DNA from: Streptomyces sp. CG 926
Lineage (GTDB): Bacteria; Actinomycetota; Actinomycetes; Streptomycetales; Streptomycetaceae
Length of the DNA: 64,000 nt
Assembly (NCBI RefSeq): GCF_003148825.1
Contig: NZ_QGGZ01000002.1
Coordinates: 186,001 to 250,000, forward strand
Direction: 5' to 3'
Shown here piece by piece: positions 34,514 to 48,425 of this stretch; within the stretch, counting starts at the first letter, position 1, and every line of letters begins with the position of its first letter. The notes below the pieces were generated by a model. It was not told the DNA's origin. It made no database searches and saw only the letters and a program-made list of their open reading frames with translations. A program made the translations under genes and the position numbers.

Positions 34514-35440
34514 GTGGCCGCGTACCGGAGGAAGACGATCGGCGCGGCGCTGGCCGCCGTACTGCTCGCCGGCGGCGCCACGGCCTGCGAAGGCGGGGCG
34601 AGCGCGCGGCCGGACCGGCCCGTCGTGGACGGCGCCACCACCGAGGCGCTCGCGGCCGCGTACAGGAAGACCTCCGCGGCCAGGTCGGCCAAGGTCCGCC
34701 TGACCATGTCGATGCCCGGCTCGCCGGGCGCGGGCGGGACCGTGGAGATGAGCGGCGTCCAGGGCTGGGACCCGCAGGTCATGGACGTCACCGTGAAGGG
34801 CGCGCTCCCCGTGGGGTCGGGCGCCGACTCCATGCGCATGATCATGTCGAACGACGTCATGTTCATGGAGGCGCCGAAGGACTCCCCGATGACGGCAGGC
34901 CTGGGGGGCAAGCGCTGGGTGAAGCTGGACCTCGACGCGGTGGCGCAGGCCTCCGGCGACGCCGAGGCGCTCAAGAAGCTCAGCGGTATGAGCGGTATGG
35001 GCGGTATGAGCGGCATGGACCGCAACCAGGACCCGGCCGAGCAGCTCGCCCTGCTGCTCGGCTCGCCGAACGTGAAGCACCTCGGAGCCGAGAAGGTCGA
35101 CGGGGTGGAGGCCGAGCGCTACCAGGGCACCCTGACGCTGGAGGAGATGTCGGCGGCGGACAGATCCGCCGCACCGCTCTCCGACGCCGAGCGGGCGCGG
35201 CTGGTCGAGGCCACGAAGAAGGCCGGCATCAAGGGCTACGACCTGGACGTCTGGGTCGACAAGGACGGCTACCCGGTGCGCATGTCGGTCGGCATCGGGA
35301 CACCGCAGGGGACCTTGAAGACGGACGCCCACTACGCGGACTACGGCACCGCGGCCACGGTCCGGACGCCGCCGGAGAGCGAGACCTTCGATCTCTTCGC
35401 GATGTTCAAGAGGCTGAGCGAACTCGGCGCGGGGGCCTGA
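34514..35440 (+). CDS. LppX/LprG-like lipoprotein (first of a tandem pair)
   Basis: 308 residues. A lipoprotein-type signal ('AALAAVLLAGGATAC') gives a lipidated Cys near residue 25. The mature part resembles the LolA/LppX-LprAFG β-half-barrel that holds lipids: an early 'YRKTSAARSAKVRLTMSM' and a late 'DLDVWVDKDGYPVRMSV'. A Met/Gly-rich stretch ('KLSGMSGMGGMSGMD') is unusual. GTG 34514 follows GGGGGAAG; an earlier TTG has none. It lies between rplA and rplJ, next to a similar gene. Confidence 0.8.
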   Translation: MAAYRRKTIGAALAAVLLAGGATACEGGASARPDRPVVDGATTEALAAAYRKTSAARSAKVRLTMSMPGSPGAGGTVEMSGVQGWDPQVMDVTVKGALPVGSGADSMRMIMSNDVMFMEAPKDSPMTAGLGGKRWVKLDLDAVAQASGDAEALKKLSGMSGMGGMSGMDRNQDPAEQLALLLGSPNVKHLGAEKVDGVEAERYQGTLTLEEMSAADRSAAPLSDAERARLVEATKKAGIKGYDLDVWVDKDGYPVRMSVGIGTPQGTLKTDAHYADYGTAATVRTPPESETFDLFAMFKRLSELGAGA

Positions 35441-35505
35441 CCGCCCCGCGAGCCGAGAGCCGTACGCACGACCGGAACGAAGAACCACTCATGGGGGAGA
35501 ACCAG

Positions 35506-36417
35506 ATGAACCAGACTGTCCTGACCCGGGCCGCTGTCGCGGTGGCGGGCACCGCGCTGCTCGTGGGCGGTCTCACGGCCTGCGGCGGCGACAAGGCCGA
35601 CGCGGGCACCACCAAGGCGGACGGGGGCCAGGGGGCCCCGGCGAAGGCGCATTCCTCCGTGGAGGCCGTCAAGGCGTCCTACCTGAAGACGGTGGCCGCG
35701 GGGTTCGCCAAGGCGGAGCTGTCCATCGTCGGGGCCGACGGCAAGACCATCGGGCAGTCCGGGACGAAGGGCTGGTACCCGTCCAGCCACGACGTGATCC
35801 TCAAGAGCGAGAGGCCCGACACCCGCTCGATCATGATCGCCGACATGACCTACACCGGCATGGCCGAGCCCCGGGGCGGCAAGTCCTGGATGAGCATGGA
35901 CCTGGCCAAGGACGGCAAGCCCGGGGTCCGGCTCAACGACGACCCGGCCGAGTACCTCGCGATGCTGCTGGGCCAGGAGAAGCTCACCCACGTCGGCACG
36001 GAGAAGACGGCCGACGGCATCGACGCCGAGCACTACAAGGGCAGCTTCGCCGCTGCGGACCTGCTCAAGGCGGACGAGTCCACCAAGGTCATGGAAGAGG
36101 CGAACCGCACGTACCTCCACGAGGCCGTGAAGCACATCACCACCTTCGAGGTGGACCTGTGGATCGGCAAGGACGGCTACCCGGTACGCGCGGACACCGT
36201 CAGCACGGACGCCCGGGGCACGACGAGGACCACCGCGAAGTTCTCCGACTTCGGAAAGGCCGCCCCGGTCCAGGCCCCGCCGGCCGAGCAGGTCGTCTCC
36301 TTCGAAGACATGAACAAGGAGACCGACCGCAAGCTGAAGGAGGCGGACCGCACGCTGCAGGAGGCCGACAAGAAGCTCCGGGACGCCGGACTGGGCGGGC
36401 TGGACCTCGACTCCTGA
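35506..36417 (+). CDS. LppX/LprG-like lipoprotein (second of a tandem pair)
   Basis: 303 residues with lipobox 'LLVGGLTAC'. It aligns by eye with the first lipoprotein ('VDLWIGKDGYPVRADTV' against 'LDVWVDKDGYPVR'), so the pair arose by duplication. The C-terminus adds a short charged coiled-coil ('KETDRKLKEADRTLQEADK'). ATG 35506 follows GGGGGAG; an in-frame ATG at 35491 is less likely. Probably surface-exposed and lipid-binding; its substrate is unknown. Confidence 0.82.
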   Translation: MNQTVLTRAAVAVAGTALLVGGLTACGGDKADAGTTKADGGQGAPAKAHSSVEAVKASYLKTVAAGFAKAELSIVGADGKTIGQSGTKGWYPSSHDVILKSERPDTRSIMIADMTYTGMAEPRGGKSWMSMDLAKDGKPGVRLNDDPAEYLAMLLGQEKLTHVGTEKTADGIDAEHYKGSFAAADLLKADESTKVMEEANRTYLHEAVKHITTFEVDLWIGKDGYPVRADTVSTDARGTTRTTAKFSDFGKAAPVQAPPAEQVVSFEDMNKETDRKLKEADRTLQEADKKLRDAGLGGLDLDS

Positions 36418-36464
36418 GGCGATTTGCCTCGGCTGCATCCCTTCACGTAGTCTTCCCCAGAAGC

Positions 36465-36612
36465 CAAAGACCGCTGGTCGTTGCCGTGCCCGCAAGGGTT
36501 CGGTGGCCGAAGGATCCGTTGAATGCGGACGACCCGCGTAGGTGACTGTGGAAGGTTCCCGGAATTCGTTCCGGTCGAGCCACGCCCTGGCGCCTGCGCC
36601 GGGGCGTTTTTT
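36465..36612 (+). ncRNA. L10 leader (rplJ attenuator)
   Basis: The 246-base gap before rplJ contains a structured leader. It ends in a rho-independent terminator: CGCCCTGGCGC pairs with GCGCCGGGGCG, then six T (36607-36612), 51 bases before the rplJ ATG. L10 or L10-L12 binding to such leaders represses the rplJL operon in other bacteria. The boundaries are approximate and L10 binding is inferred. Confidence 0.7.
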
Positions 36613-36663
36613 GTTCAGCCCCTTCTGAGCGGTCCTCATCACCCGGAAGGAGGCGAACGCACC

Positions 36664-37194
36664 ATGCCGACGCCCAACAAGGCTGCATCGGTAGCCGAGC
36701 TCAAGGACGCGTTCCAGAGCTCGAACGCCGCCGTGCTGACCGAGTACCGGGGTCTCACCGTCGCGCAGCTCAAGACGCTGCGTCGCTCCCTTGGTGAGAA
36801 CGCCCAGTACGCCGTGGTGAAGAACACGCTGACCAAGATTGCGGCCAACCAGGCCGGGATCACCGCGCTGGACGAGCACTTCGCTGGTCCGACCGCGGTC
36901 GCCTTCATCACCGGTGACCCGGTGGAGTCGGCGAAGAGCCTGCGTGACTTCGCCAAGGACAACCCGAACCTCATCATCAAGGCGGGTGTCCTTGATGGTA
37001 AGGCGCTCACCGCCGATGAGATCAAGAAGCTTGCGGACCTCGAGTCCCGCGAGGTTCTGCTCAGCAAGCTGGCCGGCGCGTTCAAGGGCAAGCAGTCTCA
37101 GGCTGCCTCGCTCTTCCAGGCGCTGCCGTCGAAGTTCGTCCGCACCGCGGAAGCGCTTCGCGTCAAGCTCGCCGAGCAGGGCGGTGCCGAGTAA
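36664..37194 (+). CDS. rplJ: 50S ribosomal protein L10
   Basis: 176 residues. Base of the L12 stalk. '[20 protein letters not shown]' and '[16 protein letters not shown]' form the rRNA-binding part, and the helical C-terminus anchors L7/L12 dimers. ATG 36664 follows GGAAGGAGGCG. The preceding attenuator points to feedback control. Confidence 0.98.
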   Translation: MPTPNKAASVAELKDAFQSSNAAVLTEYRGLTVAQLKTLRRSLGENAQYAVVKNTLTKIAANQAGITALDEHFAGPTAVAFITGDPVESAKSLRDFAKDNPNLIIKAGVLDGKALTADEIKKLADLESREVLLSKLAGAFKGKQSQAASLFQALPSKFVRTAEALRVKLAEQGGAE

Positions 37195-37304
37195 TTCGGC
37201 TCGCGCACTGATCCACGCCGCCTAGTGCGTGGGTCGTAGCGGGCCGTTACGCCCGCCTCTATATACATCCGGCACCTGCCGATTTAGTGGAAGGATCGCC
37301 CATC

Positions 37305-37688
37305 ATGGCGAAGCTCTCTCAGGACGACCTCCTCGCCCAGTTCGAGGAGATGACCCTCATCGAGCTCTCCGAGTTCGTGAAGGCCTTCGAGGAGAAGTTC
37401 GACGTCACCGCCGCCGCGGCCGTCGCCGTTGCCGGTCCGGCCGGCCCGGGTGCCGTTGCCGACGCCGTCGAGGAGCAGGACGAGTTCGACGTCGTCCTCA
37501 CCGCCGCCGGTGACAAGAAGATCCAGGTCATCAAGGTCGTGCGCGAGCTGACCTCCCTGGGTCTGAAGGAGGCCAAGGACCTCGTCGACGGTGCGCCGAA
37601 GCCCGTCCTCGAGAAGGTCGCCAAGGAGGCCGCTGAGAAGGCCGCCGAGGCCCTCAAGGGCGCCGGCGCCTCGGTCGAGGTCAAGTAA
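37305..37688 (+). CDS. rplL: 50S ribosomal protein L7/L12
   Basis: 127 residues. N-terminal dimer domain ('[20 protein letters not shown]'), an Ala/Gly hinge and the C-terminal factor-binding domain ('[19 protein letters not shown]'). It recruits EF-Tu and EF-G to the ribosome. ATG 37305 follows GGAAGGA. Tandem hairpins lie downstream. Confidence 0.98.
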   Translation: MAKLSQDDLLAQFEEMTLIELSEFVKAFEEKFDVTAAAAVAVAGPAGPGAVADAVEEQDEFDVVLTAAGDKKIQVIKVVRELTSLGLKEAKDLVDGAPKPVLEKVAKEAAEKAAEALKGAGASVEVK

Positions 37689-37695
37689 CACCTCT

Positions 37696-37750
37696 GAGGC
37701 CCCTCTGGGGCCTCGACCAAGGGCGATCACCCGTAAGGGTGGTCGCCCTT
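37696..37750 (+). terminator. Two tandem hairpins after rplL
   Basis: GAGGCCCC-TCT-GGGGCCTC, then AAGGGCGATCACCC-GTAA-GGGTGGTCGCCCTT. They probably lower read-through into rpoB. Confidence 0.8.
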
Positions 37751-38055
37751 TGGCGTACCCGCAGTGCCTGATTTGCCCTGCTCTCGTTGGGGAGTAGGGT
37801 GATCATCGTTGCTCCGACGCAGGGTCCGAAGATGATCCGCTCGGAGCAGGGGGCCTTGACGAACGGGACGCGGCGCAGCATTCTCAGACCCGTCGAGAGG
37901 TCGACCACCTCGATCCGAGATCTGAGGCATGGATCGACTACGAAGAGGGCAGTACTGATACGCGCTCTGTGTACGAGTACGGGCGCCGCAGCGTTGGACA
38001 CAGTGTTGGTTGAACGACATGGGGAAGGCCTGTTGCCGGTTTCCGGAAACCTGGT

Positions 38056-38085
38056 CTGGACATCAGTGAGCCGAGTGGCTACACT
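38056..38085 (+). promoter_or_regulatory. Candidate rpoB promoter
   Basis: CTGGAC (38056-38061) and TACACT (38080-38085) are 18 bases apart, giving a leader of about 175 bases. The rest of the 577-base rplL-rpoB gap holds only the hairpins after rplL and no gene. Confidence 0.55.
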
Positions 38086-38265
38086 GACCCTTTGCGCTGC
38101 CTGTTAGCTGTCCCCTGCCCGTCGCCAGGGACATGCCCACGCTTGAGCACACTTGATTGATCCACCCTGACCTGGCCTTTTCGGTTGGATTTGGGGGGCT
38201 TGTCTTCTGTGTCTGCTGGGACCGGTACGCGCGTAGTGAGTCCGAGCCCTCGGAAGGACCCCCTC

Positions 38266-41200
38266 TTGGCCGCCTCGCGCAACGCCTCGACCAATACGAA
38301 CAACGGTGCCAGCACCGCCCCGCTGCGCATCTCCTTTGCAAAGATCAAGGAGCCCCTCGAGGTTCCGAACCTCCTGGCGCTGCAGACCGAGAGCTTTGAC
38401 TGGCTTCTCGGCAATGCCGCCTGGAAGTCTCGCGTCGAGTCGGCGCTTGAGAGTGGACAGGACGTCCCCACCAAGTCCGGTCTGGAAGAGATCTTCGAGG
38501 AGATCTCGCCGATCGAGGACTTCTCCGGGTCGATGTCGCTGACCTTCCGCGACCACCGTTTCGAGCCGGCGAAGAACTCTGTCGACGAGTGCAAGGAGCG
38601 CGACTTCACGTACGCGGCTCCGCTGTTCGTCACTGCCGAGTTCACGAACAACGAGACCGGAGAGATCAAGTCTCAGACGGTCTTCATGGGCGATTTCCCG
38701 CTCATGACCAACAAGGGCACCTTCGTCATCAACGGCACCGAGCGTGTCGTCGTGTCGCAGCTTGTCCGCTCCCCCGGTGTCTACTTCGACTCCTCCATCG
38801 ACAAGACGTCCGACAAGGACATCTTCTCCGCCAAGATCATCCCGTCCCGGGGTGCCTGGCTGGAGATGGAGATCGACAAGCGCGACATGGTCGGCGTTCG
38901 CATCGACCGTAAGCGCAAGCAGTCCGTCACCGTCCTCCTGAAGGCTCTCGGCTGGACCACCGAGCAGATCCTCGAGGAGTTCGGCGAGTACGAGTCCATG
39001 CGCGCCACCCTGGAGAAGGACCACACCCAGGGCCAGGACGACGCGCTGCTCGACATCTACCGCAAGCTGCGTCCGGGCGAGCCGCCGACCCGTGAGGCCG
39101 CTCAGACGCTGCTCGAGAACCTCTACTTCAACCCGAAGCGCTACGACCTCGCCAAGGTCGGCCGCTACAAGGTGAACAAGAAGCTCGGCGCCGACGAGCC
39201 GCTCGACGCCGGCGTGCTCACCACCGACGACGTCATCGCGACCATCAAGTACCTGGTCAAGCTGCACGCCGGCGAGACCGAGACCACGGGTGAGTCCGGC
39301 CGTTCGATCGTCGTCGAGACCGACGACATCGACCACTTCGGCAACCGTCGTCTGCGCAACGTCGGCGAGCTCATCCAGAACCAGGTCCGCACGGGTCTGG
39401 CTCGTATGGAGCGCGTCGTCCGCGAGCGCATGACGACCCAGGACGTCGAGGCCATCACGCCGCAGACCCTGATCAACATCCGGCCGGTCGTCGCCTCCAT
39501 CAAGGAGTTCTTCGGCACCAGCCAGCTGTCGCAGTTCATGGACCAGAACAACCCGCTCTCGGGCCTGACCCACAAGCGCCGCCTGTCGGCGCTGGGCCCC
39601 GGCGGTCTGTCCCGTGAGCGGGCCGGCTTCGAGGTCCGTGACGTTCACCCGTCGCACTACGGCCGCATGTGCCCGATCGAGACCCCTGAAGGCCCGAACA
39701 TCGGTCTGATCGGCTCGCTCGCGTCCTACGGTCGCGTCAACGCGTTCGGTTTCGTCGAGACCCCGTACCGCAAGGTCATCGACGGTGTCGTCACCGATGA
39801 GGTCGACTACCTCACGGCCGACGAGGAAGACCGCTTCGTCATCGCCCAGGCCAACGCCGGCCTGTCCGAGGACATGCGCTTCACCGAGAACCGCGTGCTG
39901 GTGCGTCGTCGTGGCGGCGAGATCGACTACATCGCCGGCGACGACGTCGACTACATGGACGTCTCCCCGCGCCAGATGGTGTCCGTCGCGACCGCGATGA
40001 TCCCCTTCCTGGAGCACGACGACGCCAACCGTGCCCTCATGGGCGCGAACATGATGCGCCAGGCCGTTCCGCTCATCAAGGCGGAGGCCCCGCTCGTCGG
40101 CACCGGCATGGAGTACCGCTGTGCGGTCGACGCCGGTGACTCGATCCGTGCGGAGAAGGACGGTGTCGTCCAGGAGGTCTCGGCCGACTACATCACCGTC
40201 GCCAACGACGACGGCACGTACACCACGTACCGCGTCGCCAAGTTCTCCCGCTCGAACCAGGGCACCTCGGTCAACCAGAAGGTCATCGTCAACGAGGGTG
40301 ACCGGATCATCGAGTCCCAGGTCCTCGCCGACGGTCCCGCGACCGAAGAGGGCGAAATGGCCCTCGGCAAGAACCTGCTCGTCGCGTTCATGCCCTGGGA
40401 AGGTCACAACTACGAGGACGCGATCATCCTGTCGCAGCGCCTCGTGCAGGACGACGTCCTCTCCTCGATCCACATCGAGGAGCACGAGGTCGACGCCCGT
40501 GACACGAAGCTGGGCCCCGAGGAGATCACCCGGGACATCCCGAACGTCTCCGAGGAGGTCCTCGCCGACCTCGACGAGCGCGGCATCATCCGCATCGGTG
40601 CGGACGTCGTCGCCGGCGACATCCTGGTCGGCAAGGTCACGCCCAAGGGTGAGACCGAGCTGACCCCGGAGGAGCGCCTGCTCCGCGCGATCTTCGGTGA
40701 GAAGGCCCGCGAGGTGCGTGACACCTCGCTCAAGGTCCCTCACGGTGAGATCGGCAAGGTCATCGGTGTCCGCGTCTTCGACCGCGAGGAGGGCGACGAG
40801 CTTCCGCCGGGCGTGAACCAGCTGGTTCGCGTCTACGTCGCCCAGAAGCGCAAGATCACCGACGGTGACAAGCTCGCCGGCCGCCACGGCAACAAGGGTG
40901 TCATCTCCAAGATCCTTCCGATCGAGGACATGCCCTTCCTTGAGGACGGCACGCCGGTCGACATCATCCTGAACCCGCTGGGTGTCCCGTCCCGAATGAA
41001 CCCGGGACAGGTCCTGGAGATCCACCTCGGCTGGCTCGCCAGCCGCGGCTGGGACGTCTCCGGGCTCGGCGAGGAGTGGGCCGAGCGTCTGAAGGTCATC
41101 GGGGCCGACCGTGTCGAGCCCGGTACCAACGTCGCCACCCCCGTGTTCGACGGTGCCCGCGAGGATGAGCTCGCCGGCCTCTTCGAGCACACCATCCCGA

Positions 41201-41748
41201 ACCGCGACGGTGACCGCCTGGTCCTCCCGTCCGGTAAGGCGCGCCTGTTCGACGGCCGCTCCGGCGAGCCGTTCCCGGACCCGATCTCGATCGGGTACAT
41301 GTACATCCTCAAGCTCCACCACCTGGTCGACGACAAGCTCCACGCTCGGTCGACCGGTCCGTACTCGATGATCACGCAGCAGCCGCTGGGTGGTAAGGCG
41401 CAGTTCGGTGGCCAGCGCTTCGGTGAGATGGAGGTGTGGGCGCTCGAGGCTTATGGCGCCGCTTACGCCCTCCAGGAGCTGCTGACCATCAAGTCCGACG
41501 ACGTCACCGGCCGCGTGAAGGTCTACGAGGCCATCGTCAAGGGCGAGAACATCCCCGAGCCGGGCATTCCCGAGTCCTTCAAGGTGCTCATCAAGGAAAT
41601 GCAGTCGCTCTGCCTCAACGTGGAGGTGCTGTCCTCGGACGGCATGTCCATCGAGATGCGCGACACCGACGAGGACGTCTTCCGCGCGGCGGAGGAGCTC
41701 GGTATCGACCTGTCCCGGCGCGAGCCGAGCAGCGTCGAAGAGGTCTGA
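38266..41748 (+). CDS. rpoB: DNA-directed RNA polymerase β subunit
   Basis: 1160 residues. The start is TTG 38266 behind GGAAGGA, giving '[12 protein letters not shown]', the usual Streptomyces N-terminus. The rifampicin region reads '[15 protein letters not shown]' then '[15 protein letters not shown]', with wild-type Asp and His, so no classical resistance change is visible. The C-terminal '[19 protein letters not shown]' is conserved. It forms the catalytic centre with RpoC. Confidence 0.98.
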   Translation: MAASRNASTNTNNGASTAPLRISFAKIKEPLEVPNLLALQTESFDWLLGNAAWKSRVESALESGQDVPTKSGLEEIFEEISPIEDFSGSMSLTFRDHRFEPAKNSVDECKERDFTYAAPLFVTAEFTNNETGEIKSQTVFMGDFPLMTNKGTFVINGTERVVVSQLVRSPGVYFDSSIDKTSDKDIFSAKIIPSRGAWLEMEIDKRDMVGVRIDRKRKQSVTVLLKALGWTTEQILEEFGEYESMRATLEKDHTQGQDDALLDIYRKLRPGEPPTREAAQTLLENLYFNPKRYDLAKVGRYKVNKKLGADEPLDAGVLTTDDVIATIKYLVKLHAGETETTGESGRSIVVETDDIDHFGNRRLRNVGELIQNQVRTGLARMERVVRERMTTQDVEAITPQTLINIRPVVASIKEFFGTSQLSQFMDQNNPLSGLTHKRRLSALGPGGLSRERAGFEVRDVHPSHYGRMCPIETPEGPNIGLIGSLASYGRVNAFGFVETPYRKVIDGVVTDEVDYLTADEEDRFVIAQANAGLSEDMRFTENRVLVRRRGGEIDYIAGDDVDYMDVSPRQMVSVATAMIPFLEHDDANRALMGANMMRQAVPLIKAEAPLVGTGMEYRCAVDAGDSIRAEKDGVVQEVSADYITVANDDGTYTTYRVAKFSRSNQGTSVNQKVIVNEGDRIIESQVLADGPATEEGEMALGKNLLVAFMPWEGHNYEDAIILSQRLVQDDVLSSIHIEEHEVDARDTKLGPEEITRDIPNVSEEVLADLDERGIIRIGADVVAGDILVGKVTPKGETELTPEERLLRAIFGEKAREVRDTSLKVPHGEIGKVIGVRVFDREEGDELPPGVNQLVRVYVAQKRKITDGDKLAGRHGNKGVISKILPIEDMPFLEDGTPVDIILNPLGVPSRMNPGQVLEIHLGWLASRGWDVSGLGEEWAERLKVIGADRVEPGTNVATPVFDGAREDELAGLFEHTIPNRDGDRLVLPSGKARLFDGRSGEPFPDPISIGYMYILKLHHLVDDKLHARSTGPYSMITQQPLGGKAQFGGQRFGEMEVWALEAYGAAYALQELLTIKSDDVTGRVKVYEAIVKGENIPEPGIPESFKVLIKEMQSLCLNVEVLSSDGMSIEMRDTDEDVFRAAEELGIDLSRREPSSVEEV

Positions 41749-41845
41749 CGGGCCTGACGGGGGGCTCGCTCAAGAGCCCCCCGTCATCCCCGGGACCGTT
41801 CAGACCATGATTGAGACTCGACCCCGAAAGAGGGATTGACGCACA

Positions 41846-45745
<3,900 letters not shown>

Positions 45746-45766
45746 GTCGGACACGAGCAGTAACCA

Positions 45767-45798
45767 CAGGGCGGTCACCCGAGAGGGCGGCCGCCCTG
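45767..45798 (+). terminator. Terminator after rpoC
   Basis: CAGGGCGG…CCGCCCTG with an inner CCC/GGG stem around GAGA. It also separates rpoBC from the convergent protease gene. Confidence 0.75.
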
Positions 45799-45820
45799 CG
45801 GCGTTCGTGCCCGAGCCGCT

Positions 45821-46774
45821 TCACAGGTAGCGCTGAAGGTGGTGGAGCCGGGTGCGGTGGTCGGGGTGGCAGGAGAGCAGCCGCGCCGCGAGTCCGGTCC
45901 GCCGGGTCGAGTCGGCCGCGGCGGACTCCTTTACGAGTAGCTCGTGCAGTGTCAGGGAGAGCGGCTGCCCGAAGCCGAGCCGGGCCGCGTGCGCGTCTGC
46001 CCGCAGCTCGGCCCGCCTGCCGACCGCCGCCGTCAGATAGGGCAGGGCCAGCAGCAGAAGGGGAAGGCCGTAGGTCGCCTTCACCGTGATGAGTGTCAGA
46101 TGGCCGACGAGGACCACGAACAGCGCCCAGGCGGTCATCGACGTCCCGCGCGCCATACGGATCAGCCTGGGCTTCGTACGGACCAGCGTCCGCCATACGA
46201 GGCGCCCGGGGACCGTGTACCACCACCCCAGCAGCCCCGACCAGGAGTGTCCGCTCGTGTGGTGTCCCAGCTCGTGGGCGAGTACGGCGGCCAGCTGGGA
46301 GGTGGGCAGATCCTGCAGTGCCCGCCTGGTCACAGCGACGATGTGTCCGGCAGCGGCGAGAGCGTTCAGGTCGCCGCTGTCCTCGATCCACAGCTCGTAA
46401 CGGCTGCCGTCCACTCCGGCCCGGGCTGTGACCTCGCGCCACACGGGGGCCAGCACGCTGAGCTCGGAGGGGAGCGGGCGGTGCAGGCGCAGTACATAGC
46501 GGGCCAGCAGTATTTCGGCCGGCCGGTGGAAGGCGAGGCTCCCGGAGGCCGCCCACAGTGTGGTGGGCACCCAGACCGGGACGCCCAGCCAGGCATCGAG
46601 TGCCAGGGCAACCGTCACTACCAGCGAGAGGCTGAACAGGAACGCGGGCAGGTGCAGGGCGAGCCCGAGCCACACGGTGTGGTCGGTCCGTCGTTGCCGA
46701 GCCCGGTACGTGACCCGGGTTCCAGGGGGGGTGCGGTATTCGAGGTCGTCCGGCGGAGCGGGGGTGTCGGGCAT
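45821..46774 (-). CDS. M48-family zinc metalloprotease, membrane-bound (last gene of cyclase operon)
   Basis: 317 residues. The zinc motif is HELGHH at 167-172, preceded by 'NALAAAGHIVAVTRRAL' and followed by the third ligand region 'RRAELRADAHAA'. Two hydrophobic segments before it (~33-60 and 65-82) and more around 215-250 suggest a membrane protein like HtpX or Ste24. ATG 46774 follows GGAGG, 27 bases after the PycTM-like gene. In the operon it could cleave membrane or envelope proteins upon signalling, which is inference. Confidence 0.9.
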   Translation of the reverse strand: MPDTPAPPDDLEYRTPPGTRVTYRARQRRTDHTVWLGLALHLPAFLFSLSLVVTVALALDAWLGVPVWVPTTLWAASGSLAFHRPAEILLARYVLRLHRPLPSELSVLAPVWREVTARAGVDGSRYELWIEDSGDLNALAAAGHIVAVTRRALQDLPTSQLAAVLAHELGHHTSGHSWSGLLGWWYTVPGRLVWRTLVRTKPRLIRMARGTSMTAWALFVVLVGHLTLITVKATYGLPLLLLALPYLTAAVGRRAELRADAHAARLGFGQPLSLTLHELLVKESAAADSTRRTGLAARLLSCHPDHRTRLHHLQRYL

Positions 46775-46801
46775 GCGAGTCCTCCACGGGCAGGATGAGG
46801 G

Positions 46802-47296
46802 TCAGCCGAGAAGCAGCGCGGCGGGCAGCAGCAGTGCTCCGGAGCCGTAGGCCAGCAGACCGACCCGGATCCACTGGTGCTTGCGGACCGCGATCCGGCT
46901 GTTCGCGGCCAGCGCGGCACGTACCGCGCCGGCCGGGTCATGACCTGTGTCGGCGAGGGCTTCGACGAGTCGGCCCTGCCGGTCGGCGGCACGAATGTCG
47001 CCGAAGAAGGCCAGCGGACCGCCCGCACGCCAGTCCGAGCGCAGGGACCGGGGCAGTACCGCGAGCAGCAGGGCCAGCAGGGCCAGCGCGAGGGCAGCCG
47101 CTCCCGCCCACCAGAGCGCGGTACCGACGCCCGACAGAGAACCGGGGGACCGGTGTGGACCGGACAGCTGGGCACTGATCACACCGACGGTCATCCCGAG
47201 GGCTCCGACGAGCAGGGCCGCCTTGCTGTCCGCTCGGGCGACCTCGACGCGCAGGTCGGCGAGGAGCCGGTCCGCTGCCGCGTCCGCGGGGTTCAC
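46802..47296 (-). CDS. Two-TM protein resembling the Pycsar effector PycTM (DUF5706)
   Basis: 164 residues. 'VEVARADSKAALLVGALGM' opens the first membrane helix, a second helix follows ('TALWWAGAAALALALLALLL'), and the C-terminal helix carries 'NSRIAVRKHQWIRVGLLAYG'. These are the landmarks of the PycTM effectors, which in Pycsar defence damage the membrane after binding cyclic pyrimidine nucleotides. GTG 47296 overlaps the preceding gene's stop as GTGA. The family match is from memory and not verified by search. Confidence 0.8.
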   Translation of the reverse strand: MNPADAAADRLLADLRVEVARADSKAALLVGALGMTVGVISAQLSGPHRSPGSLSGVGTALWWAGAAALALALLALLLAVLPRSLRSDWRAGGPLAFFGDIRAADRQGRLVEALADTGHDPAGAVRAALAANSRIAVRKHQWIRVGLLAYGSGALLLPAALLLG

Positions 47297-48414
47297 CGGG
47301 GCTCCTCCGGAGCGGCGTGCGGGTCCGGAGGAGCGACTGGCTGCCAGTCCGAGGCTTCCCCCGCCGCCGGTTGCGGCAGAAGGAACGGGGGATCGGGTTC
47401 CGTGGATGATTCGGTGTCTTTGGCCACCGACTTCCTGGGGCCTTGTTCGAGTGGCACGCCTTGGCCGAAGACGGCGCTGAAGGCCTCGATCGCGAGGCGC
47501 CGGGGTCCTTCCAGCTCGAAGGGTTCGGTGCCCGCCTTGGTCAGCATTTCCTTGATGAGGACCATCTGCGCCTGCAGACGCTCGTGCTGCTCTTCGCGGA
47601 GACTGTTCATGGCCTTCACGGAGTCCTGCGGATGCTGGGTCAGATGCATGGCCCAGGCGTCGATTCCGCCGCGTGTCAGGTACTCGCGGTAGAAGTCGAT
47701 CCGCTGGGCTTCGTATCCCTGCAGCTCCAGCCGGTGCCGCTGTTGTGCCTGGGCGCGGGTGGCCTTCTCCAGGTCGGCGCGGGCGCCACCCTGCTGGGTC
47801 AGTACCTCCTCGGTGCTCGCCTGCTCAATGGCCCGCAGGCGCTGGGCGTGGGCGATGCCCTCCTCATCACGGCGCAGCCGGACGGTCCACAGGGTTCGCA
47901 GACCGGCCTCCTCGCCCAGCGGTTTGCCTTCACCTACCACGGCCAGAACCTCTGCTTCGGCGTTCGCACTGTCGGAGATCGGGAAACGGCGGGTGACCGG
48001 TCGTGCGGCCTGTTCGAGCTCGCCCAGCAGGAGTCGTGGCACGTCGCGGTGCCCACTGCGCACGAAGCGGGCAGGGTCGGTGACCTGCCAGTCGAGTTCG
48101 ACACTCACCTCGAATTCGTGGGCGTCGTCGATGCTGGGCAGCTGGACCCGGGTCCGTACGGCGTGGACGCCCATGTCCACCTCGTAGACCGCGGTATAGC
48201 GCCGCAGGATGCGGCGGGGTCGGTGCGGCGGTAGGAACACCTCGAAGGATCCTTGCCGTGTTGTGTAGACGAGGGTGTGATCGATACGGGTCGGCGAGGT
48301 ACCGGGCAGGCCGAGACGGCCCAGCCGGCGCACGGTGACGACCGGATCCTTCAGCCGGGTGTGCCGGTCGGCTCCTTGGTCCCAGTCGTTGGAGCGATGC
48401 AGCGGGCTACTCAT
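47293..48414 (-). CDS. SPFH/band 7-like protein with coiled coil
   Basis: 373 residues. The N-terminal half reads like an SPFH/prohibitin-type domain ('YTAVYEVDMGVHAVRTRVQL', 'VSVELDWQVTDPARFV'), without a clear membrane anchor. The middle is a long Gln/Glu/Arg-rich coiled coil (~200-300), and the C-terminus is Pro/Glu-rich. ATG 48414 follows GAGGAGG, 11 bases after the NTPase gene. SPFH proteins form membrane microdomain scaffolds, so this one may organise the effector. Family call by pattern only. Confidence 0.65.
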   Translation of the reverse strand: MSSPLHRSNDWDQGADRHTRLKDPVVTVRRLGRLGLPGTSPTRIDHTLVYTTRQGSFEVFLPPHRPRRILRRYTAVYEVDMGVHAVRTRVQLPSIDDAHEFEVSVELDWQVTDPARFVRSGHRDVPRLLLGELEQAARPVTRRFPISDSANAEAEVLAVVGEGKPLGEEAGLRTLWTVRLRRDEEGIAHAQRLRAIEQASTEEVLTQQGGARADLEKATRAQAQQRHRLELQGYEAQRIDFYREYLTRGGIDAWAMHLTQHPQDSVKAMNSLREEQHERLQAQMVLIKEMLTKAGTEPFELEGPRRLAIEAFSAVFGQGVPLEQGPRKSVAKDTESSTEPDPPFLLPQPAAGEASDWQPVAPPDPHAAPEEPR

Positions 48415-48425
48415 GTCGTTCCTCC

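Noticed and set aside
38266..41748. Rifampicin-resistance substitutions in rpoB
   Set aside because: The resistance region reads as wild type at the positions I could check.
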